Below, piece by piece: positions 25,006-37,664 of a stretch of DNA of 64,000 nt. Within the stretch, counting starts at the first letter, position 1. Each line of letters opens with the position of its first letter. The notes below the pieces were generated by a model that worked only from the letters and a program-made list of their open reading frames with translations, was not told where the DNA came from and did no database searches. The translations under genes and the position numbers were made by a program. Source of the stretch: Ailurus styani (taxonomy: Eukaryota > Chordata > Mammalia > Carnivora > Ailuridae); the NCBI GenBank assembly GCA_002007465.1, contig LNAC01000744.1, forward strand, positions 643,408-707,407, read 5' to 3'.

Positions 25006-25269
25006 AATTTAGTCATGCTCAGAGTGATGAAGAGAGTATTCCAGAAGAGAGCATAACAGGGTAATAAAACAGTGGGATCCATAGGATTTTCAGAAAAAAA
25101 AATTAGCTCCAGAATCCTCGAAGCTCCAGGAGCTTCAAGCTAGTTGTAGATGATGTAGGTATTTAACATCAGGCTGGTATTTTCAGTGGTATCAGGAAAA
25201 CAGTACAGTGTTGGCTGTGAATTACTTTCAGAGCACTTATCCTTTTTACTAGATTAAGATTGGCAATAT

Positions 25270-25480
25270 AATTAGATTATTGAATTGTGGACTCTGCAGT
25301 TAGATCTGGGTTGAAGTTCTGTTAACTGCTCCTTGCTAGGCTGTTACCTTTCTTTACTTAACCTTTCTAAGCCTCAGTTTTTACATTTGTAAAATGCACA
25401 CCATAATTGCACCTACTGTAAGGTTCTTAGGAGGAATTAATGGACCAAAGTAAGCACAAAGTATATACTACTAGTACCAT
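25270..25480 (+). repeat. MIR remnant
   Basis: gtggactctgcagttagatc, acttaacctttctaagcctc and ttacatttgtaaaatgcaca follow MIR order. Confidence 0.75.
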
Positions 25481-25814
25481 CATCATTAACCATTGGTTGT
25501 TTTTCCTTCCCCCTCCCCTTTCGAAAAAAGAGTCAACTAATGAACTAACCAGAGAGGCAGAATCCTTGAAATGATTCTTATGGCATAGGTAAAAATCAGT
25601 AAAAGAAAGGAAATCAATATAAAGAAAAAAATGTAATTCATTTTGGAAAAAATCACCTTGCTTAGAAGGTGACTTAACTTTTGATCATGGACCAGGGCTA
25701 GTTTGCATGGCTAACATAAGCTCTGTTGATTATTCATAACTTGTTGAAAGTCTATCCAAAGTACTGCCTCAATAATGAGGAGAGAGCACAGAAAGAAAAA
25801 CTGAGACAACATGG

Positions 25815-26245
25815 CGTTAGGTTAAGAGCCCAGACTTTTTTTTTTAAGATTTTATTTATTTATTTGTCAGAGAGAGAGAGCACAAGCAGGCAGAGTGGCA
25901 GGCAGAGGCACCGAGCAAGGAGCCCGATGTGGGGCTCGATCCCAGGACTCTGGGATCATGACCTGAGCTGAAGGCAGCCGCTTAACCAACTGAGTCACCC
26001 AGGCGTCCCAAGAGCCCAGACTCTTAAATGGGATGGAAAAAGGTATAATTGTGGATTCACTGCTTATAGAAGGTGACCCTAGGCACACCATTAGCATCAT
26101 CTCTGTTCCTCAGTTTTTTCTATGTATACAGTGCAGATGCTGATACCTACCTTAGATGATTATTGGGAGGATTAAGTGAATTAATATTTGCGAATCTCTT
26201 AGAATACATCATACAGTAGGTACTCAAGAAATACTAGCTGTTGTT
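25815..26245 (+). repeat. MIR remnant split by a SINE
   Basis: Left of the SINE the MIR head gcgttaggttaagagcccag is seen. Right of it the body continues with cattagcatcatctctgttc, tgatacctaccttagatgat and taggtactcaagaaatacta. Confidence 0.7.
25840..26009 (-). mobile_element. CAN SINE
   Basis: Body ends gtcacccaggcgtccc. Duplications are aagagcccagactttt at 25824 and aagagcccagactctt at 26010. It is inverted relative to the SINEs at 17642 and 23011 that lie around SUMF1 exon 8. Confidence 0.95.
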
Positions 26246-27629
26246 CTTGAATGTTGTTAGACTAATCCCTGTGGGGTCTTTAACCCAACCCATAACATGG
26301 AGGAAATCCTTACCCTTCCTCCATTTTACACCAAGATTACTAAGAAAGGAGTTGATCTAGTGTCAGTGGCAAGAGCAATGCGTGTGAAATCGAGAGCCCA
26401 GGGTTCTTCTGTGTGATTTTATATAATGATTGTTTTCACAATGAGCTACACTTTCCTTAAAACTTCCCTTTATCCCTGAAAGTCTTCTTCTCATAAAAAC
26501 CATATTGCTGTCCCACTTGACTTCTGAGTCCCAAGGCTGGTAAGTCATTATCTTAAATGGATTGTTCCTGAGTCCAGGATCACTTTCTTAGTGTAGATAT
26601 TGAGATCAGTTTCATACAGTAATTATCCATTTTGATGAAAAAGGGCTAAAGTGGGTCCTTCCCACTATCCATGTTCCTAATTAGTAAAATGACCCATATT
26701 TCAGCCACTCAAAGACCTAACATCATTAATAACCATTTTTGGTGCTAAAAGTAGAGCTGGAAAAAAAGGAAAAGCAATGAGGACATTTAAAATCAGGCCA
26801 TTTTCCTCTTTAATTATGTGTTCTATTAGTTGCCCATTATTGGAATTGAAAATGAACTACTTATTAACAAATGTTTGCTGAGTGAATGAGTTCATTTGAA
26901 ATGGAATGATGATGTGAATTGACTCTCTTATAGTGGTCCTGACCTCCTACCCTTTAACTCATAGTGAGACTTGCTTTTTAGGGTGTCACCGATTTTAAGC
27001 TTTTATTCTTTTACCAAAAAGAAAAATTCATTGTGTAAAAATTAGAAATAAATAATAAACATAAAAATGACAATAAAAACCACTCATCTGCTTCCTAAGA
27101 AAACTGTCCATAGTATTTTGCCCACATTTATTAGTGCACTCTTGTTTCTCCCCCCCCCCCGCAAATGGAATTATTTTCTGTGTGCCAAGGTATTCAAATA
27201 TGGCTCTGGCAAAAATCTCTTATATGTTAGGGATCTCTTTCCTACTGTCTTACGTCACAGCTGCCTCACAACCCTTCTGAATATGGTCCTCCAGTCAGGC
27301 ACTGTTTGAGTTGTTACAGCCTGAATTTTGTGGCATATGAGCAACATCTTATTTTAAAATAGTTTTTTGATATAATTTAAGAGATAAGTTGCATATAGAA
27401 ATATGCCATCCAACAAAGACCTTAGTCCTATGCCTTAGTTACCAGAGATAGTCCTCATCTTTCCCATTTATGTAACAAGTAACTTCTGTGTGTAGGTAAC
27501 AAATGTACAGTTGGCCTTGAACATCACAGCAGTTAGGGACACCCCTGTTGTGTTCATTATAAAGTTAACAGTTACAATAACTTCCACGTGTCCAGTGCTT
27601 TACTTTTCCTCCTTTCTAAATTCTATAAA

Positions 27630-27825
27630 TGAGTTCTACTCCAACTGGAGCTCTTGGGTCCCATAGCATCAGCAGCACCTAGAAGCTTGTTAGAAATGTG
27701 AATTCTTGGACTCCACACTGGATTGACTGAGTCAGAATCTTTGGGTGTGTGGCCTAGGAGTAGGTTCTTAAGCTGTTCAGGCTGTTCTTAAGTTTATGCT
27801 CAAGTCTGAAGACCACTGCCATAAT
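27630..27825 (-). mobile_element. MER5-like hAT MITE
   Basis: agcatcagcagcacctagaa, gcttgttagaaatgtgaatt, gagtcagaatctttgggtgt and aagtctgaagaccactgcca are MER5A-like words in order; the ends are degraded. Confidence 0.7.
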
Positions 27826-28310
27826 CCTATAAATCCAGCTATGGCCAAGTTTTGCCTTCTAGAAGTCTTTCCAAAGTCCTTCCTAAAGACTTCAACCTTC
27901 TACAAGGGACCATCCCTTTACCTGAATTAAAAAAACCTCAGAATCTTTTAACCCTAGCATGTGTTATAGCTGTTTGGTGTGCTGTCATTGTTCCATCAGC
28001 CAGCCTATGATCTCCAGTGGGACAAGACCATGCCCACGATCAGGCTTGCTCTGTGGGTGTGTACTGCAGGCAATCCGGAGATGCTTGTTTGTTTTTTGTC
28101 CTGTGTCATACAGTTATGGTACAAGAATGTCCATGTCTGGATGCTTGCCTGCCTGTGAACTCAATTCTTGCTCCAGTGTAGAATTCACTACACACGCTTG
28201 GTAGCATGCGGCCCTGGATTATCCCTTGGTGTTTGATTCTCGAAATACCAAAGCACTATTGCTTCACAGCAGCCGGGTGAGTGGGGCCTATGTGGGATGA
28301 GGCCTCTTCT

Positions 28311-28505
28311 TCTTTTTAAGATTTATTTATCTGAGAGAAGAGTGTGAATGCACGAGTGGAGGGAGGGTCAGAGGACGAGAATCTCAGGGAGAGTCCCTGC
28401 TGAGCGTGGAAGCTGACATGGTGCTGGATCTCATGACCCACGAGATCGTGACCTGCCCTGAAACCAAGAGCTGGACTCTTAACCGACTGCACCACCCAGG
28501 CACTG
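28311..28505 (-). mobile_element. Older CAN SINE
   Basis: tttttaagatttatttatct at left and cttaaccgactgcaccaccc at right, with a diverged body. No clear duplication was seen. Confidence 0.75.
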
Positions 28506-29279
28506 CATCCTCCCACGGGGTAACTAGTCAATTTAGGGCTTCCATTGCATAGCACACACCGGTTGTGTAGCAGATTCCATCAGTTTTTTCATTATTTCAG
28601 GCCTATTTTTATTCATCTGCCTCTGCCTGAATATTGATAATATGTTATATTCCTCACTGGCCACAAGGAAAATGAGAAAATTGGTTGCTATTGTTTCACT
28701 GTCTATAGAAGACAAACCACTATGTCTTTCTTTTTATGGTGGATGTACTCCAGACAATTACTGTGGCAGCTTTAGAGATAATTTCTATGAAGATTAGAAA
28801 CACTCAACTTCTGTGAGAAAAAGGAGAATAAGAATTAAGGAAAAAATTAAAAAAAAACCTCTTTCAGGCAGACTTATTTTTCCCTCCACAAAGGATCTCT
28901 CCTTCATGAGTCCCAGAGTTACTCTACATGATTCTTTGTGCAGTTTCTTTAACCACCTGGCAGGGACTTTAATTTCACCGGGTCAACTCAGCACTAATGT
29001 TCATGCTACACAGGGTAACTACTTTATTTTCATTCTCTATTATTTTGGATCAAAGTACAAACCTAGGATAGAAGAGTTCCATGCGTGATTGGTGGAATAT
29101 GGCAAGTTTTGATGTAAATTCAGTAATCTGTGGTTATTCACTGAATATGTATTCAAGGGCCAGTGATAAGTCTTAGGCCTTCTCACCCGGGCAAGTTGGC
29201 ATGTCTCTGCAGGACGGATGTATTGGGGGTGGAAAAGAAGCATGAGATGTGTTGTCTTTCCATCTAGGAGTATTGAATT

Positions 29280-29435
29280 TTGCTACAGAGGCAAGCACCC
29301 TGTCAGAGCTGGGTTCAAATTCTACCTCCCTCAACAAGTGTGTCATCTTGGATAATCCGTTTAATTTCTCTGGGCTGTTCTGATTCAGTGAAATAACACT
29401 TGCAGTGCCTCACATCCCTGGTGTGTGCTAGGTGT
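29280..29435 (+). repeat. MIR remnant
   Basis: agagctgggttcaaattcta, tgtcatcttggataatccg and tttctctgggctgttctgat resemble the MIR core. Confidence 0.6.
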
Positions 29436-29575
29436 TCGATGTCTGTGTGTGTTTGTGCACATGTATGTATGTGTTCTCTGCTCCTAGAAAATAAAACAGG
29501 TGCAAAACATCCCCCATACAGTAATGTATAGCTTTATAGATAATCCAAGAGCAATGTATTTCTTTTCTTTCTTTC

Positions 29576-29767
29576 TTTTTTTTTTTTTAAGATTTTATTT
29601 ATTTGAGGGAGAAGGAGAGTGCATGAAGAGGGGGAGGGGCAGCGAGAAAGGGAGAAGTAGACTCTACACTGAGCCAGGACCCCGACATGGGGCTCAATCC
29701 CAGGACCCTGAGATCATGACCTGAGCCAAAGTCAGATGCTTAACCAACTGAGCCACCCAGGCGCCCC
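29576..29767 (-). mobile_element. CAN SINE
   Basis: Poly-T, aagattttatttatttgagg, and ccacccaggcgccccccc at the right end. Confidence 0.9.
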
Positions 29768-30432
29768 CCCCACCAAACTATTTCAAAAAATGTTTTTTGC
29801 AGCCTTTTCTACTCTTTATGTTCCTAAGCTTGCTGTTTAATTTTTGCTACTGTGTTGAATATTAAATAATATCTTAATGTTCATAATTAATATTTTCTCA
29901 ATTGCCATTTAGCTTTATTATCTGGTTTGATGTCATGTATTCTAAACATAAAAATAACTTTTCAAATTATGAAAGTAATATATACTTATAGGAAATTTGA
30001 AACTCCATTGCTCAGATATAACTATTGTTTGTATTGTGCATTTTGAATCTGCAGTCTTTTTTTCTTTGACATGTAATTATATAGCTTGCAATCATACCAC
30101 ACACACAGTTTTGTAGTCTGACTTTTCATTTAACAGTGTATCATGAGAATTCCTGTGTCATTAAGTATTACATAAAAACATGACTTTTAAGAGTTGCTTA
30201 GTAATCTCACATGTGGATGAGCATAACTTCTGTAGTCACTGCATGGGTTTTCTTTACTGTTCTAAGTAAGGCTGGCACTAACATCTTTACACCATAGCTT
30301 CTAAGGTAAACATTGGATTCTGTGTGGTGAGCTCTGAATGCATGGCCCTTTCCAAAACATACATGCTCTGTATGCCTGAGCAGGTGTTTGTGGGGGAAGC
30401 GCTGTGTCCCGGTAGGCATGTCTTCCCTATAG

Positions 30433-30630
<198 letters not shown>

Positions 30631-31640
30631 GAGCCGAGATGAGCCTTCCCAAATCCAAGATGTTGTGTCTGACCTGCCCTCGGCTTTCCTCAGAATGTTT
30701 AATGACCTCGAGTAAAGAATTCCCACTCTGAGGTGGGTTGTGTACCCGCCCAGTGGCCAAAGGAACCGCCTTGCGAGACCAAATCGCTGACCTGCATCAG
30801 CCCATGTGCTTTATTGTGTGGCATATTTCTGGAGATCATCGCTGTGTTTTACTTCGGAGAGTCTCTGGAAGGGAAAGGTGGTGGAGGAGACCCTGAGCGA
30901 AACTTCAGAAGGCATGTGTTCTTCCCTGGCTCTGCCACCAGGGCTGCACCTCAGGGTCCCACACTTGACCTTCCGGGCCTCAGTGACCTCCTCTGTCCAG
31001 TGAGGAGATGTGCAGCATGATCTCTGAGGCCTTCTCCAGCTCACAGAGTCTGTGCGTATATCAGAGTCTATTGTGGTTTCATAGTAAGAGTTTATGACAG
31101 ATGAATTTTTAGCTATTTTTTTCCATGTGTGAACCTTGGGTGATACTAATCATGTAAAGTAAGAGGTCCCTTATGTATTATTTTGAGAAAAGTATGGGGT
31201 GGTGGGAAAGGTGGTGGTGATGAGTCTTTATATTCATACTGCACTTTGTGTTTTCAAGGAAATCAGTGTCTTTTCCATTGTTAGGATGAATCCCACATGG
31301 GTCCCTGGTGGTGCACTCAAGTTCAGCACTGAACACGCAGGAATGTCTGTGGGGTGACTCTACTGTGCTTTATCTTTTAACATTAAGTGCCTTTGGTCTG
31401 GGGGGGTGGTTATAAGCCCTTTACCCCCCTCTCCCCAAAGCCTTCGGTGAACGTGAAATGTGTACTACATGAAGAAACCTGTTTAATTCTAGATGGAGAA
31501 GAGGAACAAGAACCTTGAAATTACTCTGTTCGGGGTGTCCGGTATTTTATAATAGGGAAGTAGGAAATCTTGTTGATTGTGGAATATCAGATGCTCTGAA
31601 TCATGCACTATGTCGAATAAACTGGTATCTGCTCAAGCAG
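30631..31640 (+). other. SUMF1: Predicted SUMF1 3' untranslated region with polyadenylation signals
   Basis: The stretch after the SUMF1 stop is free of recognisable interspersed repeats for about 1 kb. A canonical AATAAA lies at 31616-31621, followed by T-rich and GT-rich sequence (31640-31720) suitable as a downstream element. A variant AGTAAA near 30711 could give a much shorter 3' UTR. The length to the canonical signal fits what I recall of the roughly 1-kb human 3' UTR. The end point is a prediction from signals, not observed. Confidence 0.6.
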
Positions 31641-33014
31641 GCTTCACTCTCCTTTTGTTTCCCTCCACTGTGTTTTCTTTTAAAGAAATGTCTTTGTGAC
31701 ATGTATGTGTTTCATTTGCTATAAAGCTTTCATGTCCATTAGCTACTTGATAACTTTGATGTGTGAGCCGTTTGTGGGAATTTTTATTCCAGAAAGCCAG
31801 GCTATTTGGCCAGGAACCTTATTATCACCTTGCTTCTTTGTGCCTCGGTAGATGAGGCAGAGGCAAGGGTGTGACCTTGGTCGGTGGTCCTGTAAAACCT
31901 GACAGCTGCTTCACGTGTAGGAGAGCACCGTGTTTTAGAGAGATGGCATTCAACCAGACGCCCCCTCGTCAGGAGCCCAGCATGATTCCCCGGTCCTTGA
32001 AGACCCCTAAGACGTTTCTAGGACATCATTTGAAAGAAACGGCTCTTCTTCATGTTGGTTGTTCAAAAATGAAGTCAGATAATATTCATGAGTATTCAAC
32101 CAACACTTGATTGCTACTTTTGTGCATGGCCTGCTAACATTAAAATATTTGTCTTGAAAAACAATGGTGTTGCTGGGGTGTTCGGCCTCATTTGTTAATC
32201 TGTCATTTTGTGGATACAAAATGTGTCTCTACAAACTTTTACCAACTGATAATAAGTTCCAGGCAAAACAAACAATTCATTTGCTTAATTGAAAAAGCTA
32301 ATGTAAAAAAATAAGGTATTTTATTCTTAAAATTACCACTACCCAAGTGCAGTTTTTGTTTTTACTTGTTACCTCCCACCTGCTGTATTTTTTTTAACAT
32401 GGTTATATTTTTAGTGTGTATGTTTGGATTCTTCTCTCATTAATGAATGTGATATAGCATAAATATTTTGGGGTGTGTTTTGGCTTAGTCTTCAGAATTG
32501 CATTTTTAGCAGCAGCATAATATTGGAAAGCATTTAAGATGAAATCCTAACAAGCCTTCATTTAAGAACCATATTTCTAGGTTACCAACCAACAAACGCA
32601 GGGCACAAACAAAGGCAGCCATGACCACTACACTTGATACCGTTGCCTCCTGACATGTGAGCAGAACAACAAGGTGGCAGTGGAATAACTTCAGCTTTAA
32701 TGTGGTCCACGCAGTCCGGAAAGACCTCACCTTCTGCCAGACTCCACGCAAAACATAGGGGACATAAGGGAAAAAGAGGGTGAGGGGCAGAGCACTCGAA
32801 ACTTACAGAACTTTGTAACTAGAACATTAACAAAAATACTAACTATCCTATGACACCAGTAGCTCCTTTAAATCTCCAATGGCACGTGGATCCAGTCTCA
32901 CAGCCAGTCAGCCCTTTGCAGCCTTACACCCTTGCGGTTCCTTCTTCATTCTCCAAGATACAAGTCCTGGAAGACATTTGCTTGTCATGGAGACCCCTTC
33001 AAAAGTCAAAATCT

Positions 33015-33193
33015 GGGGGTGCCTGGGTGGCTCAGTCGGTTGAACGTCCGACTCTTGGTTTCGGCTCAGGTCATGATCTTGGGGTCCTGGGATCGGTCTC
33101 CCTGCTCAGCAGGGAGTCTGCTTCTCTCTCTCTCCTTGTGCTCCTCCCCATGCTCGCTCTCTCTGCCTCCCCCTCTTAAATAAGTAAATCTTA
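33015..33193 (+). mobile_element. CAN SINE
   Basis: ggggtgcctgggtggctcag to cttaaataagtaaatc. Duplications aaaagtcaaaatct and aaaagtctaaatct. Confidence 0.94.
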
Positions 33194-33819
33194 AAAGTCT
33201 AAATCTAACTGGGGTGTGCACTTCTTCATCGCTCATTTTTTAAGGCTATGGGCAGTGTCTTCCTAACATCTTTTCACCCTCAGCTTTTCAGAGAGCCTAA
33301 TTAATGTGGTGGAAGGTGAGGCAATTCTTGAAGCCACCAAATATACCACTGCTTTCACCTCATGAGATTTTTAATTGCTTTTTTCTGAAGGTTTCGTATA
33401 TTGCTAAGTTTTCTCTTAAACTACAAGGAAGTTTACCCCTGGTTATCACAAAGCACGCTTGGAATTGCATCTATCCCAACGTGATTGCCATATTCTGTTG
33501 TTTTCCGTTGTCTGCTTACTGGCCACGTATTCTCACTACAGAAATATTTACTGTAGCAGTACAGACCACTAGGGTGATGTGCTGGTACCAGTATTGAAAA
33601 TCTGGGTATTGTTCGTCTGCTTTTAAGGAGCTGCTATAGTAGGTCTGTGCTTCTAACTCATATTTCTTGTCTTTTTTTGAGGGAATTTGAGGTTTGCTCT
33701 TAAATAGACTTTGGTCCTCCTGTGCGGACAATCTTAATTGTTTTTCAGGACTGTTACATGATGAGCTGAGTGAGAAGCAAGTCATATCTTCTTCTTTAAA
33801 GCCTTGTAAGCATGATTAG

Positions 33820-34032
33820 GGGTGCCTGGGTGGCCCAGTCAGTTAAGCATCTGACTCTTGATTTCAGCTCAAGTCATGATCTCAGGGTCATGAGACTGAG
33901 CCCTGCATCAGACTCTGCACTCAGCGTGGAGTCGGCTTGAGATTCTTTCTCTCCCTCTCCCTCTTTTCCTCTTCCCTCCCTCCTTCCCCCACCCTTCAAA
34001 CCCTCTCTCTAAATAAATAAATTTTAAAAATC
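33820..34032 (+). mobile_element. CAN SINE
   Basis: ggggtgcctgggtggcccag to ctaaataaataaatttt. The long duplications cttgtaagcatgattag and cttgtgaacatgattag differ at two positions. Confidence 0.94.
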
Positions 34033-34200
34033 TTAAAGTCTTGTGAACATGATTAGAAGGGGGTAGGGGATGGACAGTGATGGTGGTGGTGATCAAGTGT
34101 GATATTTCCTTTGTGGAAAATATCAAATTACATGGATGCCTCAGACGTTGTGTGGTTCAGCCTGCAGCTTAAAATGAAATAGAGAGCTCCATTAGTTTAT

Positions 34201-34331
34201 TTTTTTAAGATTTATTTATTTATTTGACACAGAGAGAGAGATCACAAGTAGGCAGAGAGGCAGGCAGAGAGAGAGAGGGGGAAGCAGGCTTCCCGCTGAG
34301 CAGAGAGCCCGATGCGGGCCTCGATCCTAGG
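34201..34331 (-). mobile_element. CAN SINE truncated by an assembly gap
   Basis: Left half of a reverse SINE (tttttttaagatttatttat to gatgcgggcctcgatcctag). The rest falls in the N run. The ccccc at 34535 may be its true right end. Confidence 0.9.
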
Positions 34332-34534
34332 NNNNNNNNNNNNNNNNNNNNNNNNNNNNNNNNNNNNNNNNNNNNNNNNNNNNNNNNNNNNNNNNNNNNN
34401 NNNNNNNNNNNNNNNNNNNNNNNNNNNNNNNNNNNNNNNNNNNNNNNNNNNNNNNNNNNNNNNNNNNNNNNNNNNNNNNNNNNNNNNNNNNNNNNNNNNN
34501 NNNNNNNNNNNNNNNNNNNNNNNNNNNNNNNNNN
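34332..34534. other. Assembly gap (203 N)
   Basis: The N run begins inside a SINE and ends at CCCCC followed by about 28 T. The unread part probably holds the end of the SINE and perhaps the end of a second element whose poly-T follows. Confidence 0.99.
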
Positions 34535-36509
34535 CCCCCTTTTTTTTTTTTTTTTTTTTTTTTGGACAAAGTCTCTCTTGTCACTGTGACACTGAAGAAA
34601 TGGAAGGTGCCACTTATTTTAGTAAGTACTGATTTGGGGTGTGGTGCAGTAGTGGCTCCAAACTAGCATATTGGTAAATACTATCTTCTCCAGATTTTCT
34701 TTACTGATAAATCTGTCGTTGATATACAATAAGGCGGTGGGTCTGGGATCTGTGAGAATCTCAGCGTTCTAGTCCTTTCGCTAATCACCTCTTCAGTAAA
34801 GATCATGTGTTCAAGCCACACATGGAATTGTTGTGTTGGTAGTTGACGGTGAAAGGAGTGTTTTGAAAACACATGGAAATATGGTGTTTTCTGAGACTTC
34901 AGGAAGTTAATTAAAGAGACTGGTATGGTTTTTTATTTACATGATATTTTGCGTGCATTTCTTCTTCTCTCCTTCCAACAAATACTAACTGTACCATTAG
35001 CAATATTTCTCATAAGGGGGTTGGCTCTTTGGAGGAAAACAGGACGTACAGAGCAGGACTGTCATGGGACTAGGGCCACAGGCAAGATGCAGGCTGAGTG
35101 TGAGTGATGCCCTTTCTAAAGGGGCTGCCATATGGGAAATATGAGTCCAGAATGGCTCACTTGTCTAGTTTCCGAGGGTTACCTGCACTTTCATGTGAAG
35201 TCTTTTTTGAGTCATGCTGCCAAACAGTTCAGATGGAAAACAAACACAGCAAAGACCTAATAAATTGTTTCTATAGCCAGATTTGGCCTGTCGGGGTGCC
35301 ACTTTTCAACCTAAATTATGAAAATATGATTCATTTCATGGAACACAAAATCTCATGTATTTTTATCTGAAAAATACAGGTCGAATGTCCAAGCGTGAGA
35401 ACGGGCGACGGCTTGGGCCCAAGGACACGTTACCTAGGGATGTGCCTTATGCGGCTTCTGTCCTCCATCCCCACCCCACCCCACCTGAAGTCATGTGCCC
35501 CTTGACAGTCCGTTCCCATTAGCTTTTGCTTATTACCGAGTTTGCAGATTCCTATCCGAGAATAACAGAAATGTCTCTTTCTTGCCTTTGGTTTTCATTT
35601 CATTTATCGAAACTTAATTCTCTGTAATACAAACTACCCTAGAACAGGCCTTGTATTTACAGATTTGCTGGAATCAGTTGTGCTATTAGTGAAAGCTGGG
35701 CTTTGTTTTTCAAATGCTTAAAACACCATGGAAATTATTAACTCCAAGAGCCTCAGATGGAGCCTTGGCAGCTGGCCAGAACGTCTTCCTTCCTCTGACT
35801 CTTGTGTGTAGTTCTACCATGAGACCATGAGAGCAGGAGTTTAATTTTTTTGATGAAGCAAAATCATTACGGATCATATTCAGGGAAGCTATAAAGTGAG
35901 AATCGCTCTTTGCTGAAACTTGCCCTATTTAGGATTGGAAAGTTCAGGGGATTAGCATTAAAGGGTGGAAGTTTTCAGCTCAGATTCTAATCTGCCCCCA
36001 AATGGTAATTGGCGCCCATGTCATCATGATGAGAAGCCTGGTTGGGCCTTTGGAATTAGTCACAGTTGTCAGGCAAGAACACGATCCCATTTCAGAATAA
36101 TTGAAGGTCAGATAGGATTGCTCCCCTGCTCCCCGGTCTGGGCCATGTTTGACAAACTCCTGTTTTCTTTGCTGAGGAAATTGGAAGACTGATCAGAGCA
36201 ACTCTTTTCCAACATATCAATTTGGCACCTTGACGGGGTAACGTTAAAAGCTCTGAGTCAACGATGAGGGGAAAGTGAAACCAGCTCCAGACTATCGGGA
36301 AAGGAGATAAGCCAAGCCTTGTCAGGTGGCACTGATAAAAGCTTCACCTGCATTTAGTTTGATGCTAACGAGGAAGGGCCCTGTATGGTTGCTTTTTTGA
36401 AGGCCACAATTTTTCTCTGGTTCAGACACTCCGAATAAAATTGTGTTTATTTACTTTTAAGTGACATCGAAGGAGGTCCTTTTAACCCCAATGACTGTCT
36501 TTATAAAGC

Positions 36510-36735
36510 AGTTTAGCATCATGTGAGGAGAACACTGGAATAAGACTGTCTGGGATCATATCCATACCCTACCACATACTTACTGTGTGACCTAAAGGCA
36601 AGTAATGTCCTCTCAGATAAAATGGAGGTAGTAAGAGTGCCTGCCTGTTGGGGTTGTGGGAAGATATGGAATATTGCAAAAATTAAGTTTAGCACAAAGT
36701 ACTTGGATAAGTGTTTACTAGGTACTTTTTCCTAT
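36510..36735 (+). repeat. MIR remnant
   Basis: aagactgtctgggatcatat, catacttactgtgtgaccta, ctctcagataaaatggaggt and aagtacttggataagtgttt follow MIR order. Confidence 0.75.
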
Positions 36736-37162
36736 TATCAATATGATTATTAAAGGTGGAGGAGTAAGAAGGAACTACCAGAGGGTTCTGGTCAGCCAGG
36801 GATTACTGCTGTAGGCCAGAGAGTGTAATGGGCCAGCAGTAACAAAGAACGAAGAGACTGAATATAAAAGCATGAAATTGACCTCTATCTCAAACATTGG
36901 GGGGGGAAAAAAAAGCTGACGTGATTGATCCCCAAATCTCTGTTAATACTTGAATTTGAAAATAACTGAAATTACAGGTCCGTCTGTCCCATAAAGTTCT
37001 CATTAAAGGGGATCTGGTTATTGTGACATAAATTGTATAATTCTTAAGCTTTTAATCTTGAATCCACCTCACAAAGAACCTCTGCTAAGTTTAATACTAA
37101 TGAAAATATCATTCTTGGATATCATATAATTCCATAATTATTCTTGACAATGTTTAAAAAAG

Positions 37163-37358
37163 AGGGGCATAGGCGCCTCAGTCAGTTAAATGTCTGACTC
37201 TTGATTTCAGATAGGATCAGGATCTCAGGGTGGTGGGATTGAGCCTGGCATCATTCCATGCTGGACAGAGTCTGCTTGGGATGCTATCTCCCCTTGGGCA
37301 CACCTGCCCCCCACCCCCGTGCTTCATGCCTCTCTAAAAAATATAATAATAATAATTA
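37163..37358 (+). mobile_element. Older CAN SINE
   Basis: ggggcataggcgcctcagtc, tgactcttgatttcagatag and a tail of ctctctaaaaaatataataa. It is diverged from the young copies. Confidence 0.75.
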
Positions 37359-37664
37359 AAAAGGAAAATAGAAAAGGGAGGGCAGTGTATTGGCCCACAA
37401 TATGTTGATCAGCCTGTTAACATTTTTATGCTGTTTTCGATGCTATAGAAAACAATTTAAATTTCAGTTTTAGATAATAATAGTTTAGGAAATTCTGCTT
37501 AGACATTGAAATTCTTCTTTCTCATTTAATCCTTCTCTGAGATTATTGGTCCAGGATCTAGATACTCACTTCATACATTATTAGATTTAAAAATCAGTGT
37601 GATGTCCAAAGGAGACTAGTTGAGGATTTGGCAAACAGCACTCATAGGTATTAGTATAGTGGGC

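Noticed and set aside
30811..31044. Open frames overlapping the SUMF1 3' UTR on both strands (30494-31044)
   Set aside because: They are shadows of the last exon and 3' UTR with no protein similarity that I recognise.
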